A stretch of DNA of 64,000 nt from Mesodorylaimus sp. YZB2_4 (GCA_030248295.1 JASANH010001723.1:310001-374000), one strand, 5' to 3'; positions 35,258 to 47,640 are shown, counted from the first letter of the stretch. Program-made: numbers and translations. The notes: generated from the sequence alone by a model not told the origin.

Positions 35258-37501
35258 CACTCTCGCGCTCTCGTGGGTACAGGCCACCTGGGTGATTTAG
35301 CAACGATCGAAGCTAACGATAAGCTATATTATAATGCCATCTGCTCGCCCCAGGTACATGCCAAGCGATTAGAGAGAACTTCTGGATCAGTTCTCACAAT
35401 CAGTTCAGGTTTGATTGTACCCTTCTTGTATTGGTGCTTTATGCACACACACGCTCGCAAACGCAATCTCCCACACGAGACAGAGCAAACCCCGTCGCAG
35501 GCGTGGACTGATAAAGTCTCCTATTGTTGCTGGTCTGGCCCGCCCAATTGAGACCTGATACTGGCGCCTTCATCGACTAGCCCTAGACAATAAGGCCTAC
35601 TGTATGTAAGTCATACATCAGGCATGTCAGGCGTTAGTCTTTTATGTTTGCCTGCCTCAAATAGAGGCTCTCGTGACACTATGTGAAAACCTGGTACGGA
35701 ACCGACTGATGGCGAACGAAACAACAACCAAACAGGCTGTGCCTCCCCACAGAAAAGCATCCGTCGGCTCTGCACAGCTTTCACGACCACGTTAGTCTTA
35801 AGGGTAGCAGTTGACATGCGTCCTGTCGTACTGCAGACTCCTGTAACCATGCCCATTTACTGTCTCGTCGGGTTGGTGATACCCGTGGAATCACAACAGT
35901 ACGCTTCTGTGCAGCAACTGCTTTAGTTTCCGCTTTTGTGGGCGCAGAGCCGATGCCCGAGTGCCTTTGCACTAGTGTAGGGCCATGCACCTAAACAACC
36001 ATTACGAACATTACGTCATTGCCCTCTTAGCACCTGCCGTAGCTGACGTGCTCATCGTTTTTCTCATCATTTCCAACCTCCGTCCGTTGGCCTTCCCCCC
36101 AAACATGCTCGAAACCATGCGAATGTGAAATAGATTGCCATTGGAGTCCGCAACTAATATCGCGCAGTTTTTCAGCTATTCGGATACTAAGCAGTGGCTT
36201 GTTTTATTGACACAGACGTGGTCACCTAATCCGTACTCGCCCACTCGTGTGCGACATAGTTTTTCGAAGCCGCAAATCCCGAGCCTTTTTGCCCCAACCC
36301 GTCCCACCTTCTACGGTCATTTTGTTGAGCATCACCTTATTAGGCTCAGCTGGTTCGTTTCGCATATACTATGGCTATAATGAGAAGAGCGACGGGTGTG
36401 GAACAGCCTCGTTTTTCCCTAATTCTTTTTCCTCTTTCTCACAGGCCAGCAGGCGACGAGTCGAGGAAATGTAAGAAATCGTTTGCGAATCCGTATCGAA
36501 TTAGGCAGGCGTCGTCTCATTTTAGCGCACCCGACTGACACATTCAGCCACCGCGGCTAGTTTGCCTTGCACTTAAACAAATGGCACTTCACTCCACTTC
36601 CCTTTGCGGACATGGTCGACGTCTAAGGTCTCCGATCTTTCATTTCCGTCACTTTGCGCTTTTTGAGTGTCAGAGTTCGAACTCACTGCTTTGGCCCGTG
36701 GCACATTTTATATCGGGGGCGGAGGGAGGGCGCAGTGAAATCATTGGATGGCAACCGGCAAAGGAGCTCCTGCGCCCTCAAGGTCTTGCAGCACTGAACG
36801 CTATAGCTGGACTAACTGTTTAGAGTATTCATAGTCAGTATCGGAGTGCGTATTGAGTGATTTTTCTGGCCGCCCCTAGTCGCATATTTTATGCGTGTAC
36901 CCACTTCTTCTTTCAAAAAGGTCACTGTTCATATTTATCGAGTCGATTTAGTTTCACCAGAGCCTCGCTTATGCAAATTTACTCTTATGAATTAATAATG
37001 CAGGCTCAGTTGGCCAAGCGAAGCCGCGTCAGGTATCCATTTCCGGCTTCAAATAGCAGAATGTTACTTGGAATCGCGTCTTCATGAGTTGAATAAAACG
37101 ACCTTGACTGTTGTGGGGGGAGGCTAGGGGAGATCCGCCTAGGTTTATGCACTTCTAAATTGAATCAATGAAGCCCTTTGATTATAACACCCTTGGAAGT
37201 CATTGCAAATCAGATTTGTGTGCAATCCGATTAAGAAAATTCATCATAAAATTTTGTCTATAATGCACGGTGCCTTTCAGTGCTGCCTACTTAGTCGGCA
37301 TCCTTTCTAGCTTTATAAGCCATTCACGGGATACAAAAATGTTTTAAAGAGATTCTAGATTAATGTGAGCTGAGAGCAGCTTTTGTCTTTAATCATATCA
37401 CCCCTCTATACTGTATACCGCGCCTAAGATTGCATTGTCTGCCCTGCTGCCCCAATTATTAGCTCGTCCCGAGACACGCGTCAAAGGCCAGCCAGGAAGC
37501 A
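35258..37501. other. Intergenic stretch, no gene recognised
   Basis: From the retrotransposon target duplication to the ankyrin-repeat gene. Open frames are short and carry no recognised domain. The promoter and any 5' UTR of the ankyrin gene should lie at the right end. Confidence 0.5.
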
Positions 37502-40473
37502 ATGTTTCAGAGCTGGAATGAATCCGCGTCCAGGGATCGCTGTTTTAGATCGCTGATTGATTATTTAGAAGCGACTGAGAAAATGTCTGAGCCATTTGCT
37601 CCACGGTGCTTCATGAACAGTGGCAGTACTCGAGGGCGAAAAACTAGAAACGTATCAGAAACTGAGGCCATCTTTGACCTCCAGTTCAATAGCATTGACG
37701 ACGAGATTGGGATATCGGATAGGGTTCTAACAAGGGACACCCATTACGGCACTATCCGGAAGAAATCAGTCGCTCAAAAGTACGCAGCCGATGATAGCAT
37801 CAGTTCGCGTGGGACGGCTCATTTGCAACGAAGCAGCTCCGACTACGGCACTCCACTCACATACCAGAATGACGATGCCACCGATTCCGACGCCCTGATC
37901 ACTCCCGATCCACTCCTCGTCCGGGATGGCGTCGACTTGCAACGTCGATTAGAAATGATGCACGATCGGTGCATAGCTCGTAATTTGCGTGCTGCTGGTT
38001 TGGGTGGTTTCGAGTCAGAACAAGACGAAATGATTTACGGCGTGTTAGATCCTAATGCTCAGATGATGACGGGCGAGAGCATGCTTATCGGGGCCATTCT
38101 ACATATCACTGACCCTGAACGCCAGGTCACTTTTTATCAGACTCGTTAAACGTGATCGCCGCAATCAATTTCATGTTTCAGGCTCGATACGTATCGATTC
38201 TGCTGAGTGAAGGAGCGGACGTCAATTCTAAGGACGTGAGTGGCAAAACGGCTTTGATGCACGCATGCGCAGGTGGCTTCGAGAGAGTCGCTAAAGTACT
38301 ACTGCAATTTGTAAGTACAGTATGTGTCTTCGGCAACACACCCTGTTTCCGTCTTTTTAATTTTGTTTCGTTTTGTTCTCTCCTACTTGGAAGTGGCACC
38401 TGGGGGGACCATGTGTTTGGGATTTAGCCCGGGAGTAAAACGAATACACATGATTGCGTTTGTTCAATTACCCAAATGAAACTCTTTTCCCCGGAGCAGC
38501 TCATTAAAGTTTTTACTACCATCGAGTCGTACTTGAGGCGTAATGGCATGCGCAGATGTGCACATGTAAAAGGGAAGTTTGCACACACCTTGGTTTTTCC
38601 TATTGGAAACACCCGAGTGCGTTCCTCCCGGCAAAATAAACGTTTTGAAGTCTGTATTGTGTGCCCGAGTCACCTCGCCCAGCTCTACAATTTATGTTTT
38701 CAGGAAAAGACAGATCTCCTTATACGAGACGACGATGGCAACACAGCCATCATGTACGCAGCGGCCATGGGGGAATCGAAAATCCTAAAACTTTACCTCA
38801 AATCCCTTCGAAAGTACGAAAAGATTCTCACGCAACAAACTCAGCGATCGATCGACGAATCTCCGACAGCGGACAGCGGCCGTACCGCTGGGCAGCAAAC
38901 CATGTCCACCAGCCTTCGTGAACGACTGTGGTCATTCTCTGGCGAAGATCCGCTCGACATTCAAAACGCACAAGGGAACACGGCCAGGGCCTTGGCATTG
39001 AAGAGTGGGCACCTAGAATGCGCAAACATATTAAACGAGGACAGACTACGTCGACTGAAAGAGATGAACAAACGATTGAGTTCTATCAATCATCAACGAA
39101 TTTCACCCGTTCCTCTGATACGCACAGCTAAGAAATCGGCACAGAAATACATGTCCCACTCCAGCTCCTTTGATTCTGTCTATTACGATCAAGAAGATCA
39201 ATCGGATGACGACCTAATGCAATCACGGCCCTCGGTGACAAGCGGAGGCACTCGGCGATCCCGGCCACCCACGCCAGCCAATACGTCTGTGGAGATCGAG
39301 GAGGGCGAGGAAGAATCAAAAACCGTGAAACCAAAGAAACGCTTCCAGAGCAATCCAGACTTATTTCGTCAAAAAGCTAGCGGCAGCCTCGAGGCACCAA
39401 AAGAAGAAACTTTCGAAGAGGATCCCGGTTCAGATGATTATGAGAAACTTGGTGGCGATGGAGAGGAGGCAGCTAACGCGAAACGAAGGCAAACAGTACC
39501 AGGAGACCTGGAAAGAGCAGTTTCACCAGAGCCACCTGCCGCGCAACAGCCCCGTAAGTACAGTGTGCACGCCCCGACCCCTAATAAGCCCCACCAACCA
39601 ATCATTGGCTGCCCTTCTGGTCCCGCGTCAGCTCCAGAGCCTAAAAGGAACTTGACAGAGAAACTGATCAATTTCCTTCGCCGGCGTCCCAAGTACCTGG
39701 CCGTTACTGTCAGTTCCGCTCCTACTGACCAAACGAACGTAATCGCCTCGCGAACTCAACCAATATCCAATCGCCGATCCTGCGGCCAGTCAGTAAAGTC
39801 CAGAACCCGTCCACCCAATCAATACCGCTCCGTTTCTTCGGGCGGTTTCTCCAATGCTAATTCCATGGCCGACTGCGAGCCTGAGAAAGAAGTGTTTGAC
39901 AAGTGGCATCTGACAGTGCGTGACAATGAGCAACAGGATCAAGTGGAAGGTGCTTTGAAGAAGAATCACTCGCAGTCCGAAATCGCTTCCAAGATTACGT
40001 CATGCCAGAAACATGGCCGCAAGGCCAGTCCCAATGTGCCAACAGAAACCACGGCTACGGCCGTGCACGATGAGTCAGCACTGAAACGTCGTTCTGTAGA
40101 TCTCAGTTTCATGTCTGCATTTCGCAGTCAGTTCTTGTCCCACAAAGGCGAAGATTCTTCTGGCTCTAGCCAGACCACCATCTTCCCGCTGGCCGCTCCG
40201 TCGCCCACCACTACTTCCGTAATTACAAGCCAGCACACCGACTCGCCGTCCCTCTTCAACCTTCCTCGTTTGCACAATGTCAACCAGAAACACAGCAAGC
40301 AACGGCAGTATGCAGTGGAGAAGAGCAAGCCACCAGTCTGGGCTAACGAAGAAGCATCCGATAGTGGCCTGGCTTCGTCCACAGCCTCGTCCGCTGGAGC
40401 CACCAGTCGACCAGTGTCGGCCGAGTCGACCACAAGTCATAAAGCTGTTGTCAATGCGACAGGACGGAAATGA
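37502..40473 (+). CDS. Ankyrin-repeat protein with long disordered tail
   Basis: Three exons (37502-38125, 38182-38310, 38704-40473) encode about 840 residues. Residues 1-200 are polar and unstructured. The ankyrin block spans roughly 190-300: a helix pair around GESMLIGAILHI, then ADVNSKDVSGKTALMHACAGG and DLLIRDDDGNTAIMYAAAMGE, with the usual G-T-A-L-x-x-A repeat signature. The remaining 540 residues are Ser/Pro/Lys-rich with many RxxS-type sites and no domain I recognise. Exon 2 encodes nearly one repeat by itself. The repeat block followed by a long basic Ser-rich tail recalls ANKRD34 proteins, but this is a weak match from memory. Both boundaries of exon 2 fit consensus. A second in-frame ATG (MSEPFAPR, codon 28) could be the true start. 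Confidence 0.8.
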
Positions 40474-42270
40474 ATACATGATGAAGCAATGTTTGATATT
40501 TTTGTAACCTTGATAAAGTTTACTCAACCTTAGCATAATGTTATGCTATGTATACATATTTTGTTCAGTAAATGGAACAGCGTCGTTTCGATGGCAGCTG
40601 CCAAACCTGCTAATGGCTAATGTGATCATTACAGTCAACATAAGTACACTTTGATTAATAAGATTGGTATCTACTGTAGTTTCTTGTGGCCGCCCGTCTG
40701 TAATTTCTTTTCGCCTTAGCTTTAGGGTTTTGCCAATAGCCGAACATTATAAGCAAGGTTGTGGAGGGGACACGCAGTAGTGCCCCTCTGTGCTTCTCCA
40801 CCAGGAGCATCTCCACATGAGGGAATCCTAGGCACCCACCGCCTGGCATGCAAGGTCAGCCAATGTTAAGAGTTCAAATTGACCGCAATCATCGGGGATT
40901 GAACCCCGGAGAGGCCCAGCGGCTCGCTATCAAGCAATACGGAGAGACGAATGCCAAATCGCTGCACTGCCGCGGCCGACCACCACCAATCGTGCTCCCA
41001 ACTAAGATCCCTGCCATTGCCATTGCTTTATCGAAACGCTCACTACGCAAGACATAATTCAAACAACAGACGAGCCCAGGTTAAGTATCGATAAAAAACG
41101 ATAAATTAAATTAGATTAAAAGAACGATCTGACACAAGCACGCAAACTTTCTCACGCAGAAAAAATGACGACTCACTCGCAACCTGGAATTAGTCCGGCT
41201 TAAAATATGAGGCTTAATATAGCCAAACCACAACGCTTAGTTGGTCTGTCTTCCGTTCGATATGTGCTTGCATCAAGAACATGACCGCCGAACCCCCTGA
41301 ATCGATTGCTCAAGAGACACACACAGTGAGTTTGTTGTCGTATGAGCGTTTCAGTAGATGTTCGCGCACAGCCAACGCAGATCAGACGAAACGGGCGACT
41401 TCCTATAAGATTTTTGTATTCATCTTTTTACTAAATTTTGCACATAAGAAAACCAAGTGTTTCGCGGCAAACTAGAAAAAAAGAAAAACGGATGGCAGGC
41501 AAAAGAAAACAAGGAGGGCAAAAAGACGAGATCAACTTTCAACGAATGGCACAAGCGTCATTTACAAACAGGCGAACGAAGTCCTTCCACTGGCACTGGA
41601 GAAGCTTCTTACCATGCGACCTATAAGAAACCAAAAAAGCACACGCGACTCCCTGTAAGACGCTGGAAATCCAGTGTCGTTAGCGCGGGCCATATCGGAA
41701 CTGGCCGCCATCCAGCTAGGCTAGCACACCATCGCACTGTAGGGTTAATAATTACTCGCTGTCGGTAGGATGAGTTTGGTTAGAAGCTAGGTTCACATTT
41801 TGGTTACCTTTTTTGGTAAGGTCAACGTCAATGCCTGGTCCTTTGCTGGATGCAGGGGATGAAGAATACACACAGAACGATACTCTAGGTGCCTATTAAA
41901 ATAGGCTGTTGTTTTTTGATGGCCGTTTCGGACACGCATGAAACATTGGTCGAGTTCATGGAATGGTCCAGACGGTGAGATTATTATATGAAGCCATATC
42001 ATAAATTTGCGGAGTTAGAAAGAACTGCTTGGAATGGCTGGGAAGAATTCGACGAGGGATCCACGACTACGCGGTCTTATAATGCACATACAGTACATAC
42101 TAGGCTGGCACTAGCGAAGTTTGCACCTGCAGCTGCTGAGGTAGGCTAACCTTCAGTAGATTGAATGCTGAAAAATCTGCTCACAGTCAGAGTTAGGAGT
42201 GCTACGCGCATGTGTCAGAGTAAATGCCTACCACTAATTTCTCTTCAGCCGGGGATATCTGCGTCGGGAA
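40474..42270. other. Intergenic stretch with a tRNA-like fragment
   Basis: No gene is recognised with confidence. At about 40880-40960, read on the minus strand, GGGGTTCAATCCCCGA looks like a B box, but the loop is one base short and no matching acceptor stem is seen, so it is at most a tRNA-derived fragment. At 41281-41768 an ATG frame and a Lys/Arg-rich frame look weakly coding, but no acceptor links them cleanly. Confidence 0.4.
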
Positions 42271-42419
42271 TACAATGCCGACAGGTGGCCTCATTTTGTC
42301 TGACGCCCACTCATTTTGAGTCTGCCATGTCTGCCTTTTTTGGTAAAGCATGCTTGTTTGGTCAGGCCCTGGGCTAAGCTAATGCGGCACTTACCAGACT
42401 TTTTAAGGTGAAATCTGGC

Positions 42420-42427
42420 TATAAAAG
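42420..42427 (+). promoter_or_regulatory. TATA box of the small secreted protein gene
   Basis: TATAAAAG lies 91 bp before the ATG of the small secreted protein. The surrounding sequence from about 42275 is conserved in the inverted paralog at 52.5-53.1 kb, but there the same position reads AGAAAAGG. Confidence 0.7.
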
Positions 42428-42510
42428 GATGGAGATCCGTTTGGCATTTCACTCATTTTCCGACGGCAACTCCGAGAAGAACCCCGACTGAAGTGATTCT
42501 CAGCTTCGAA

Positions 42511-42830
42511 ATGAATGTCTTTCTCTTCTTGGCAGTGTTGACCATTTCCGGTAAGGCTGTATGTCCGCTTTGGATTTTTTATACCATCTTTTCTCTGCTG
42601 CAGGTGCTTGCGCCAGAACGATCGTTGACCCAAAATCCGAGGTCAACTCGGTTCGTTACGAAAGAAGCTTCCATGACATTAGCAACATCATGGAGGACCC
42701 TGTGGTCGGAGGGAAGAGACCCACCACCAAGAGGCCTACCACGAAGAGGCCTACCACTAAGAAACCTACCCGTACCACTAAAACACCCGATTATGGAGAC
42801 AATCTAGGCGGTCCCTTGGGGAATCCCTAA
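42511..42830 (+). CDS. Small secreted Thr/Lys/Pro-repeat protein
   Basis: Two exons (42511-42550, 42604-42830) encode 88 residues. The signal peptide is MNVFLFLAVLTISGACA. The body has the segment RSFHDISNIMEDPVVGGK, followed by a tandem run of three RPTTK-type units and a Gly/Pro-rich end. No known domain is recognised. A good TATA box precedes it. An inverted, diverged copy lies 10 kb away (52972-52523) with the same exon structure and the same SFHDISNIM core, which supports this as a real gene family. It may be a secreted or cuticle-type peptide, but that is only inference from the signal peptide and low complexity. Confidence 0.75.
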
Positions 42831-43869
42831 CGGTTGTAGGGACGATCGCGCCGTAATTCACGCTCAACGGTGTTCGAAGATCGAAAAATTGATTGCTACA
42901 TCTAACGATAAGCCTTTCTGGTCAAGTACTGTCTGAACGATACTAGAGATACGCGTCTCTATGAGTAGCAGCAAGTAATAAAAGCAATGTCCGCGTAAGT
43001 ACGCAAGGTAAAGAAATATAGCAGCATCATCTGAGAGCAAGCGTCTGAGATCCTCAATCACAAACTCAAAATTTCGCGATTGCTCTCAAAGTCTGTGCAG
43101 TGAGATGCACTCACATCGCCAGTCAGCAGTTTACCCTAACGTCACAAATCAGTGGGTACGGATTCTTACGGCCAGCTGGAGCAAGAACTGGCGGCTGGAT
43201 AGATCTGTGCTTAACCTAAATACTTGTTTAGCACTCGAATATTCATGCCGCGCCCGAAAGACAGATCGAAATGTTATCTCCTGGTGTACTGGGAATATTC
43301 CTCATCGAAATCCTTGTACACGATTGAGGGCCAATCAATCCTGACAGAGATCATGATCCTCTGACCGCTCATTATCCAAATCATAACCGAACAACAACCG
43401 TCATGACCATCATAACAAGGCTCAGAACTAGAAATCGAAACACTCAAAACGCTCAGACACCGAAATTCACTCAAGCTCTCACAACAAAGCCAATATCGCG
43501 ATAATAGGCTCTCTATTCGTAATGATATACGAGTCCTAAACTGGACTCGGCACCTGAGCCCTCGAGTAACATTTAGCACTAACAATATGTATACAGTATC
43601 ATGACCATACCCATGGCCGCGGCCAACAGACCAAACTCAGGAAACAACACACACAACCTTACCATACCACATCGTCGGACTGGCGCATTGAATGTCCACC
43701 GACCAAACGGGTATGAGCAACATTGAGCGAAAATCGGCATCTCGTTATTTTTTCCGTTAAAAAACTGAAAGAGGATGGAAATACTTTACAGTCTGATCAA
43801 ACACTCCGCCCACCCTTACAAACTGAGCGATCCCCAAGCTGAATTTTGAACTCTCGAAAAATGCTCACC

Positions 43870-46328
43870 TTATTGATCACGGAATTCTTCGAATATCTTA
43901 TTGGCGCACTGATAAGCGACATCTTTGCAGTCGTCTTCTTCGTTTCGCGCGATGAACACATTCGGCTCCAAACCGTGATCGATCCTGGGTCCTTTAAAAT
44001 ACTTTCTTAGCGCTTCTAGCAGATCGCTCACACGCGCCAGATCGCGAACATAGCTGATTTGGCTTTTCGTATCAGGCCACAACGGCGGGTACTTCGGAGT
44101 AGATGGATCGACGTATGTCAACGTTTCGAACACCGCGCGTGTCTCGTTGTCGGGAACAAAAAATATTGGAAACCCGTCGCCAACACGTCGTCCAATACGA
44201 AACGGCCATTGTAATACAATATTCACCAACTTGTAACGATGCTCGACCATGTTCTTCGTTGCGAATGGACCAACGTTGATGAAAAAGTGGTCAACGATGC
44301 CGCGCGTTAAATCGAACTCGACGATTGCTAATTCATTAAAAACCGCGGCGGCATCGCAAACATCGCAACGAGCGGAAACGATCAAGAATCGCTGTTGTCG
44401 AATATCTGAAACAGTAGGAGCTTTAAAAGTTGTAGATTGATGGGAAATTTAACGATATACACCTCGCAATGGTCTCAAATAGCAATCAACAAGGGCAGGG
44501 AGAACGACGCAGGTGACTCTAGAGAGATAATCTCAAATGCGAAGAAACGGAACGTACCAGCACAAACGGGACTCCGCAAAAATTGGCCTAGCGGTAAAGG
44601 CGTCTGCCTCACACATAGCGTTCGTTCGGGATCATTATTTTCGGGATCGGTATCGGGATCGGGACTCGCTTAATCCCGACCGGGATCGGGATCGGGACAG
44701 GATCGGGATTTTGTGAAGAGAGCGCTTTTCATTGGCTATAGATGACCTACAACCCACCCTGAGTAGCCAGCAAATTAAAAGCCACAGATTCCCTTTCCTT
44801 GGATAATTTTTAGTGCAGTATTTATCATTGCATTCAAAATCAGGCAAGCGAAGAATCAGTTACAAATCAGCAAACAAATCCCCTCCTTCTCCTCTATCAA
44901 TTCAATCATCCGCCAAGGTCTCTATATTTCCCCTTCTGAAATATTTTGATGGCCATGACCATCTGAGTCAGTGTCAAGCAGAATGTCGCCAGCTTCTGCA
45001 GCAGGCCCACCATCTAATGATGGCAAATGCGGGCTGTTACTGTATCCAACTGGGCGCAAATCGTACATCAGAAAAAGCAGGACTTGTGCATTTTATGGGA
45101 GTAGTTTCATCCGATCATGTTATTATCACCCCTACAGCTCGTTTCCCATACACCAGCCCCATTCCCTGTTGCAATAAAAACATTCTATCACCACAATATT
45201 CAGTCCCCAATCCCGAACACTTTTTATCGGGATCGGGATCGGGTTCGGGAGGGGCAATCCCGACCGGGATCGGGATCGGGACCGGGATCCCGAACGAACG
45301 CTACTCACACACTGGGTGCGCATTTACAGGGGAGGGTTCGACTCCCGCATCGGTAAAAAGGATTGTCAAATGTGTCTCTTAGCCCTCGAGTGCGCTGTAT
45401 GGTGCTTGACTATGGATAAAATGACACGACAATGGATGGAGAGAAAAGGTGTAAACGAGGTCCACAAGGATGAAGACGAAGGAGGGGCCCTGAACTCACG
45501 ATCAGATTCGAATGGTTAGCTGTTAAGCCCCGACGATAGCAGAAGCTATCACCTTTATCAGCCCCAAGCACACTGCACAGCAATGAGCTAAGCTACGTAC
45601 AATCTGAAAGAATGAGAGGACACAAGCTTATGATATGGAAATCTTGCAGCATCGGTGCATGCATCCTATATGCATCCAGTCTTCCGGTGTGTAGCTTCTA
45701 GTTTTCTAGTCGGGACTTCTAACATTTTTCCGCCCTGTCATCTTTGACCGGGAAAATTGGACAAAATTAGCAGGGAAGCGTAAACTACAGAAGCTGAGCT
45801 ATGAACAGTCACCACTCATCGATCCCCTCCCCGGTCGATTGCTAGGCTCAAGCCTTAACTTGACATCAAAAATACGAAACACTCACCGTTGCAATCAGCG
45901 CCCTGGAACTCCCACCGAATAGTCATGGCGTTGACATCGCGTTCTTTTTTAAAACTCGGATCTTTTAATAACACCAATTCGGTAGGATCGCACAGGGGGT
46001 CGCCACGATCTCCGTTTGGAACCATGTACCAAACAAGATTTTCGTCCGAAACGGCTTTCATTTCTTCTTTTATTGTTTTCCTCCAATCGCTTTTTTCTTT
46101 TTCGGATAAGGACATCCAGCTTAAACCGCCGGCCTCGATGTATTGCCTTTCAGTTCGATATCGACGCCCGCTTTTCTTGCAATTTTCGGCGAACCTTTTA
46201 CAATACAAATAAAATGGCGAGGCAGTGTGATACCGATGCTTCTTCGACGGTAAATTCAACGCCTTCTTTTGCTTCGTTTTCGACGAAAGCGTACCGGAGC
46301 CAGGAGACGACGAAGTTGCCATTTCCAA
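43870..46328 (-). CDS. mael: Maelstrom-like protein (HMG box + Maelstrom domain)
   Basis: Two exons (46328-45887 and 44405-43870) joined in phase 1 give 325 residues. An HMG box covers about residues 30-95 (HTASPFYLYCKRFAENCKKS; GLSWMSLSEKEKSDWRK). The second half resembles the Maelstrom domain: FLIVSARCDVCDAAAVFNEL, LAIVEFDLTRGIVDHFFINV and an ensuing block with GPRIDHGLEPNVFIA and CKDVAYQC. This domain pair is found in Maelstrom, a piRNA-pathway factor that links transposon transcripts to nuclear silencing in the germ line. The protein is shorter than human MAEL (434), and the exact metal-binding residues of the domain could not be assigned by eye. The 1.48-kb intron is filled with nested mobile elements. 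A stop ends the second exon just before a GTGAGC, so a further exon is unlikely. Confidence 0.72.
44578..45460 (+). repeat. tRNA-derived SINE-like repeat, copy 2, split
   Basis: The head (44578-44607: TTGGCCTAGCGGTAAAGG, then CGTCTGC) and the tail (45304-45460: CTGGGTGCGCATTTACAG, GGGTTCGACTCCC, TTAGCCCTCGAGTGCGC) match copy 1 at 3383-3556. They are interrupted by the 688-bp hAT-like element. Removing the insert and one target duplication restores the same length and order as copy 1. Confidence 0.8.
44616..45303. mobile_element. hAT-like non-autonomous DNA transposon, 688 bp
   Basis: Perfect terminal inverted repeats (TAGCGTTCGTTCGGGATC / GATCCCGAACGAACGCTA), flanked by an 8-bp duplication CTCACACA at 44608-44615 and 45304-45311. 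Eight-base target duplications and a TIR starting T-A-G-N-G are typical of the hAT superfamily. Both ends carry clusters of GGGATC hexamers as sub-terminal repeats, and both share a direct copy of AATCCCGACCGGGATCGGGA. No transposase frame is present inside, so it depended on another element. It sits inside a SINE-like repeat in the Maelstrom intron. Confidence 0.88.
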
Positions 46329-46812
46329 TGGTGATCGACAACTGATGTTCTACGCAGTCCAATCCGAATTTAACAAATCTTCGTTTCCAAATAAAGCGCA
46401 GGATAAAAACAGGACTGCCTTTAATGACGTTCAATTAAAAACCAGGAACTTAAATTTTTCGATAAGCAAAACCGCTGTTACAACACGAACGACAACAAAC
46501 GACCAACCAGCTCGACAACCCTGTGTGCTGCGCGCTGCGCTAGCAGCAGCGTAGCGATTATAAATGAGCCTTGAGCGCAACTGACCGTGCGCTAGGGAAA
46601 CGTCGAGAAGCAATGTTCCCGGCCAGCAGAGGGCGCGCTGAGCGATGAGCTGGTCTTCGGAAGCATTCGTTCTACTTTGCGTGGATCTGGGTTGGACCTG
46701 TGTAAAGTACACGGACTCTTGGTATAAGCGACTGTTTCTAGCCCGCTACATTCGTGAGTGAATAAGCCTCCTGCTACAGCTCACCTACCAAGCTGGCCTT
46801 GATTCAGTCTTC

Positions 46813-47176
46813 CTGGGCCCCGTTTCACCACGTCTCCATTAACGGATCCGTCCGTCTAAAACGGGCCCGTCCTGACGAGTCCGTCCAACGGGTGTTTCAC
46901 CAATCACTCCTGCAAAACGGGTGAACGGACGGATCGACGGATGGACGCCGGGGTGGGGCTCGTTTTCAGCTCAATCTTTGCGAACGGCCACCCGTTTGTT
47001 GGCATACTGTAGAACTTGTTGAAACGGAAGCGCTCGTTTACGGGTGGACGGGTACCCGTTCTGGACGGATCCGTTTTTCCCCTCCGTCCGTTTCTGGTGA
47101 AACGCTCCTCCCTCCGCCGTCCGTCCCAGAACGGATCCGTTAACGGAAGACGGACGGGTGGTGAAACAGGCCCCAG
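46813..47176. mobile_element. Foldback/MITE element, about 364 bp
   Basis: The ends are inverted repeats: CTGGGCCCCGTTTCACCAC on the left, and CTGGGGCCTGTTTCACCAC as the complement of the right end, two mismatches in 19. Inside, ACGGATCCGT and CCGTCCGT/ACGGACGG motifs recur in both orientations, giving a strongly self-complementary element. No coding frame of note. I found no clear target duplication. It lies upstream of the Maelstrom start. Confidence 0.65.
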
Positions 47177-47565
47177 CTACTGACATGAGACACAATGTCT
47201 GCGGCAAAAGCAGAGCTAGCAGTGTACTATCATATGCATATAGTTGAACCCTAAATACGTCACAACCTGCACGACTTTCATGAAAGAGCCTTCTTTACAA
47301 AGTGCGGGCAAAAGTGCACTCCCGACCGACAGTTAGCATTGTTCACGAGACCACTGTTCAACTCGATCAACTTGGCGGCATGATTCTAAAACAATCGCGC
47401 AGCAAGATTAGGGAATGCCTTGTCAGATGAGTGTCTCACTTTGCATCCTCCGGGTCGGACCCCTTTGAAATCCAATAGCCTCTCAGGGAAAACCATTAGG
47501 AACGTGAAATAGCACCCAAATCATAAGGTACTTTTTGACCATCATTTTGCCCTCCGTTGTTGTAG

Positions 47566-47640
47566 ATATATCAGAGGACCTAAAGGCTGGCGAGTACTGT
47601 ACATTAGCACTGTTGCTTACATTATGTTACCCAGCCAATA
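47566..47640 (+). pseudogene. Decayed fragment of the p24-like gene
   Basis: The string ATATCAGAGGACCTAAAGGC, and then TGGCGAGTAC, GCTTACATTATGTTACCCA and GCCAAT, parallels 48692-48758 of the p24-like first exon, with a small insertion after GCGAGTAC that destroys the frame. No start, no splice donor and no flanking homology were seen. It is a third, dead copy of the exon. Confidence 0.75.

Noticed and set aside
40880..40960. tRNA gene on the minus strand (GGGGTTCAATCCCC)
   Set aside because: The T loop is six bases and no acceptor stem pairs; at most a tRNA-derived fragment.
41281..41768. Possible small basic protein gene with a first exon at 41281-41325 (MTAEPPESIAQETHT then GTGAGT)
   Set aside because: No downstream acceptor gives a convincing phase-0 continuation. 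The Lys-rich frames after 41450 could be chance, and no family is recognised.
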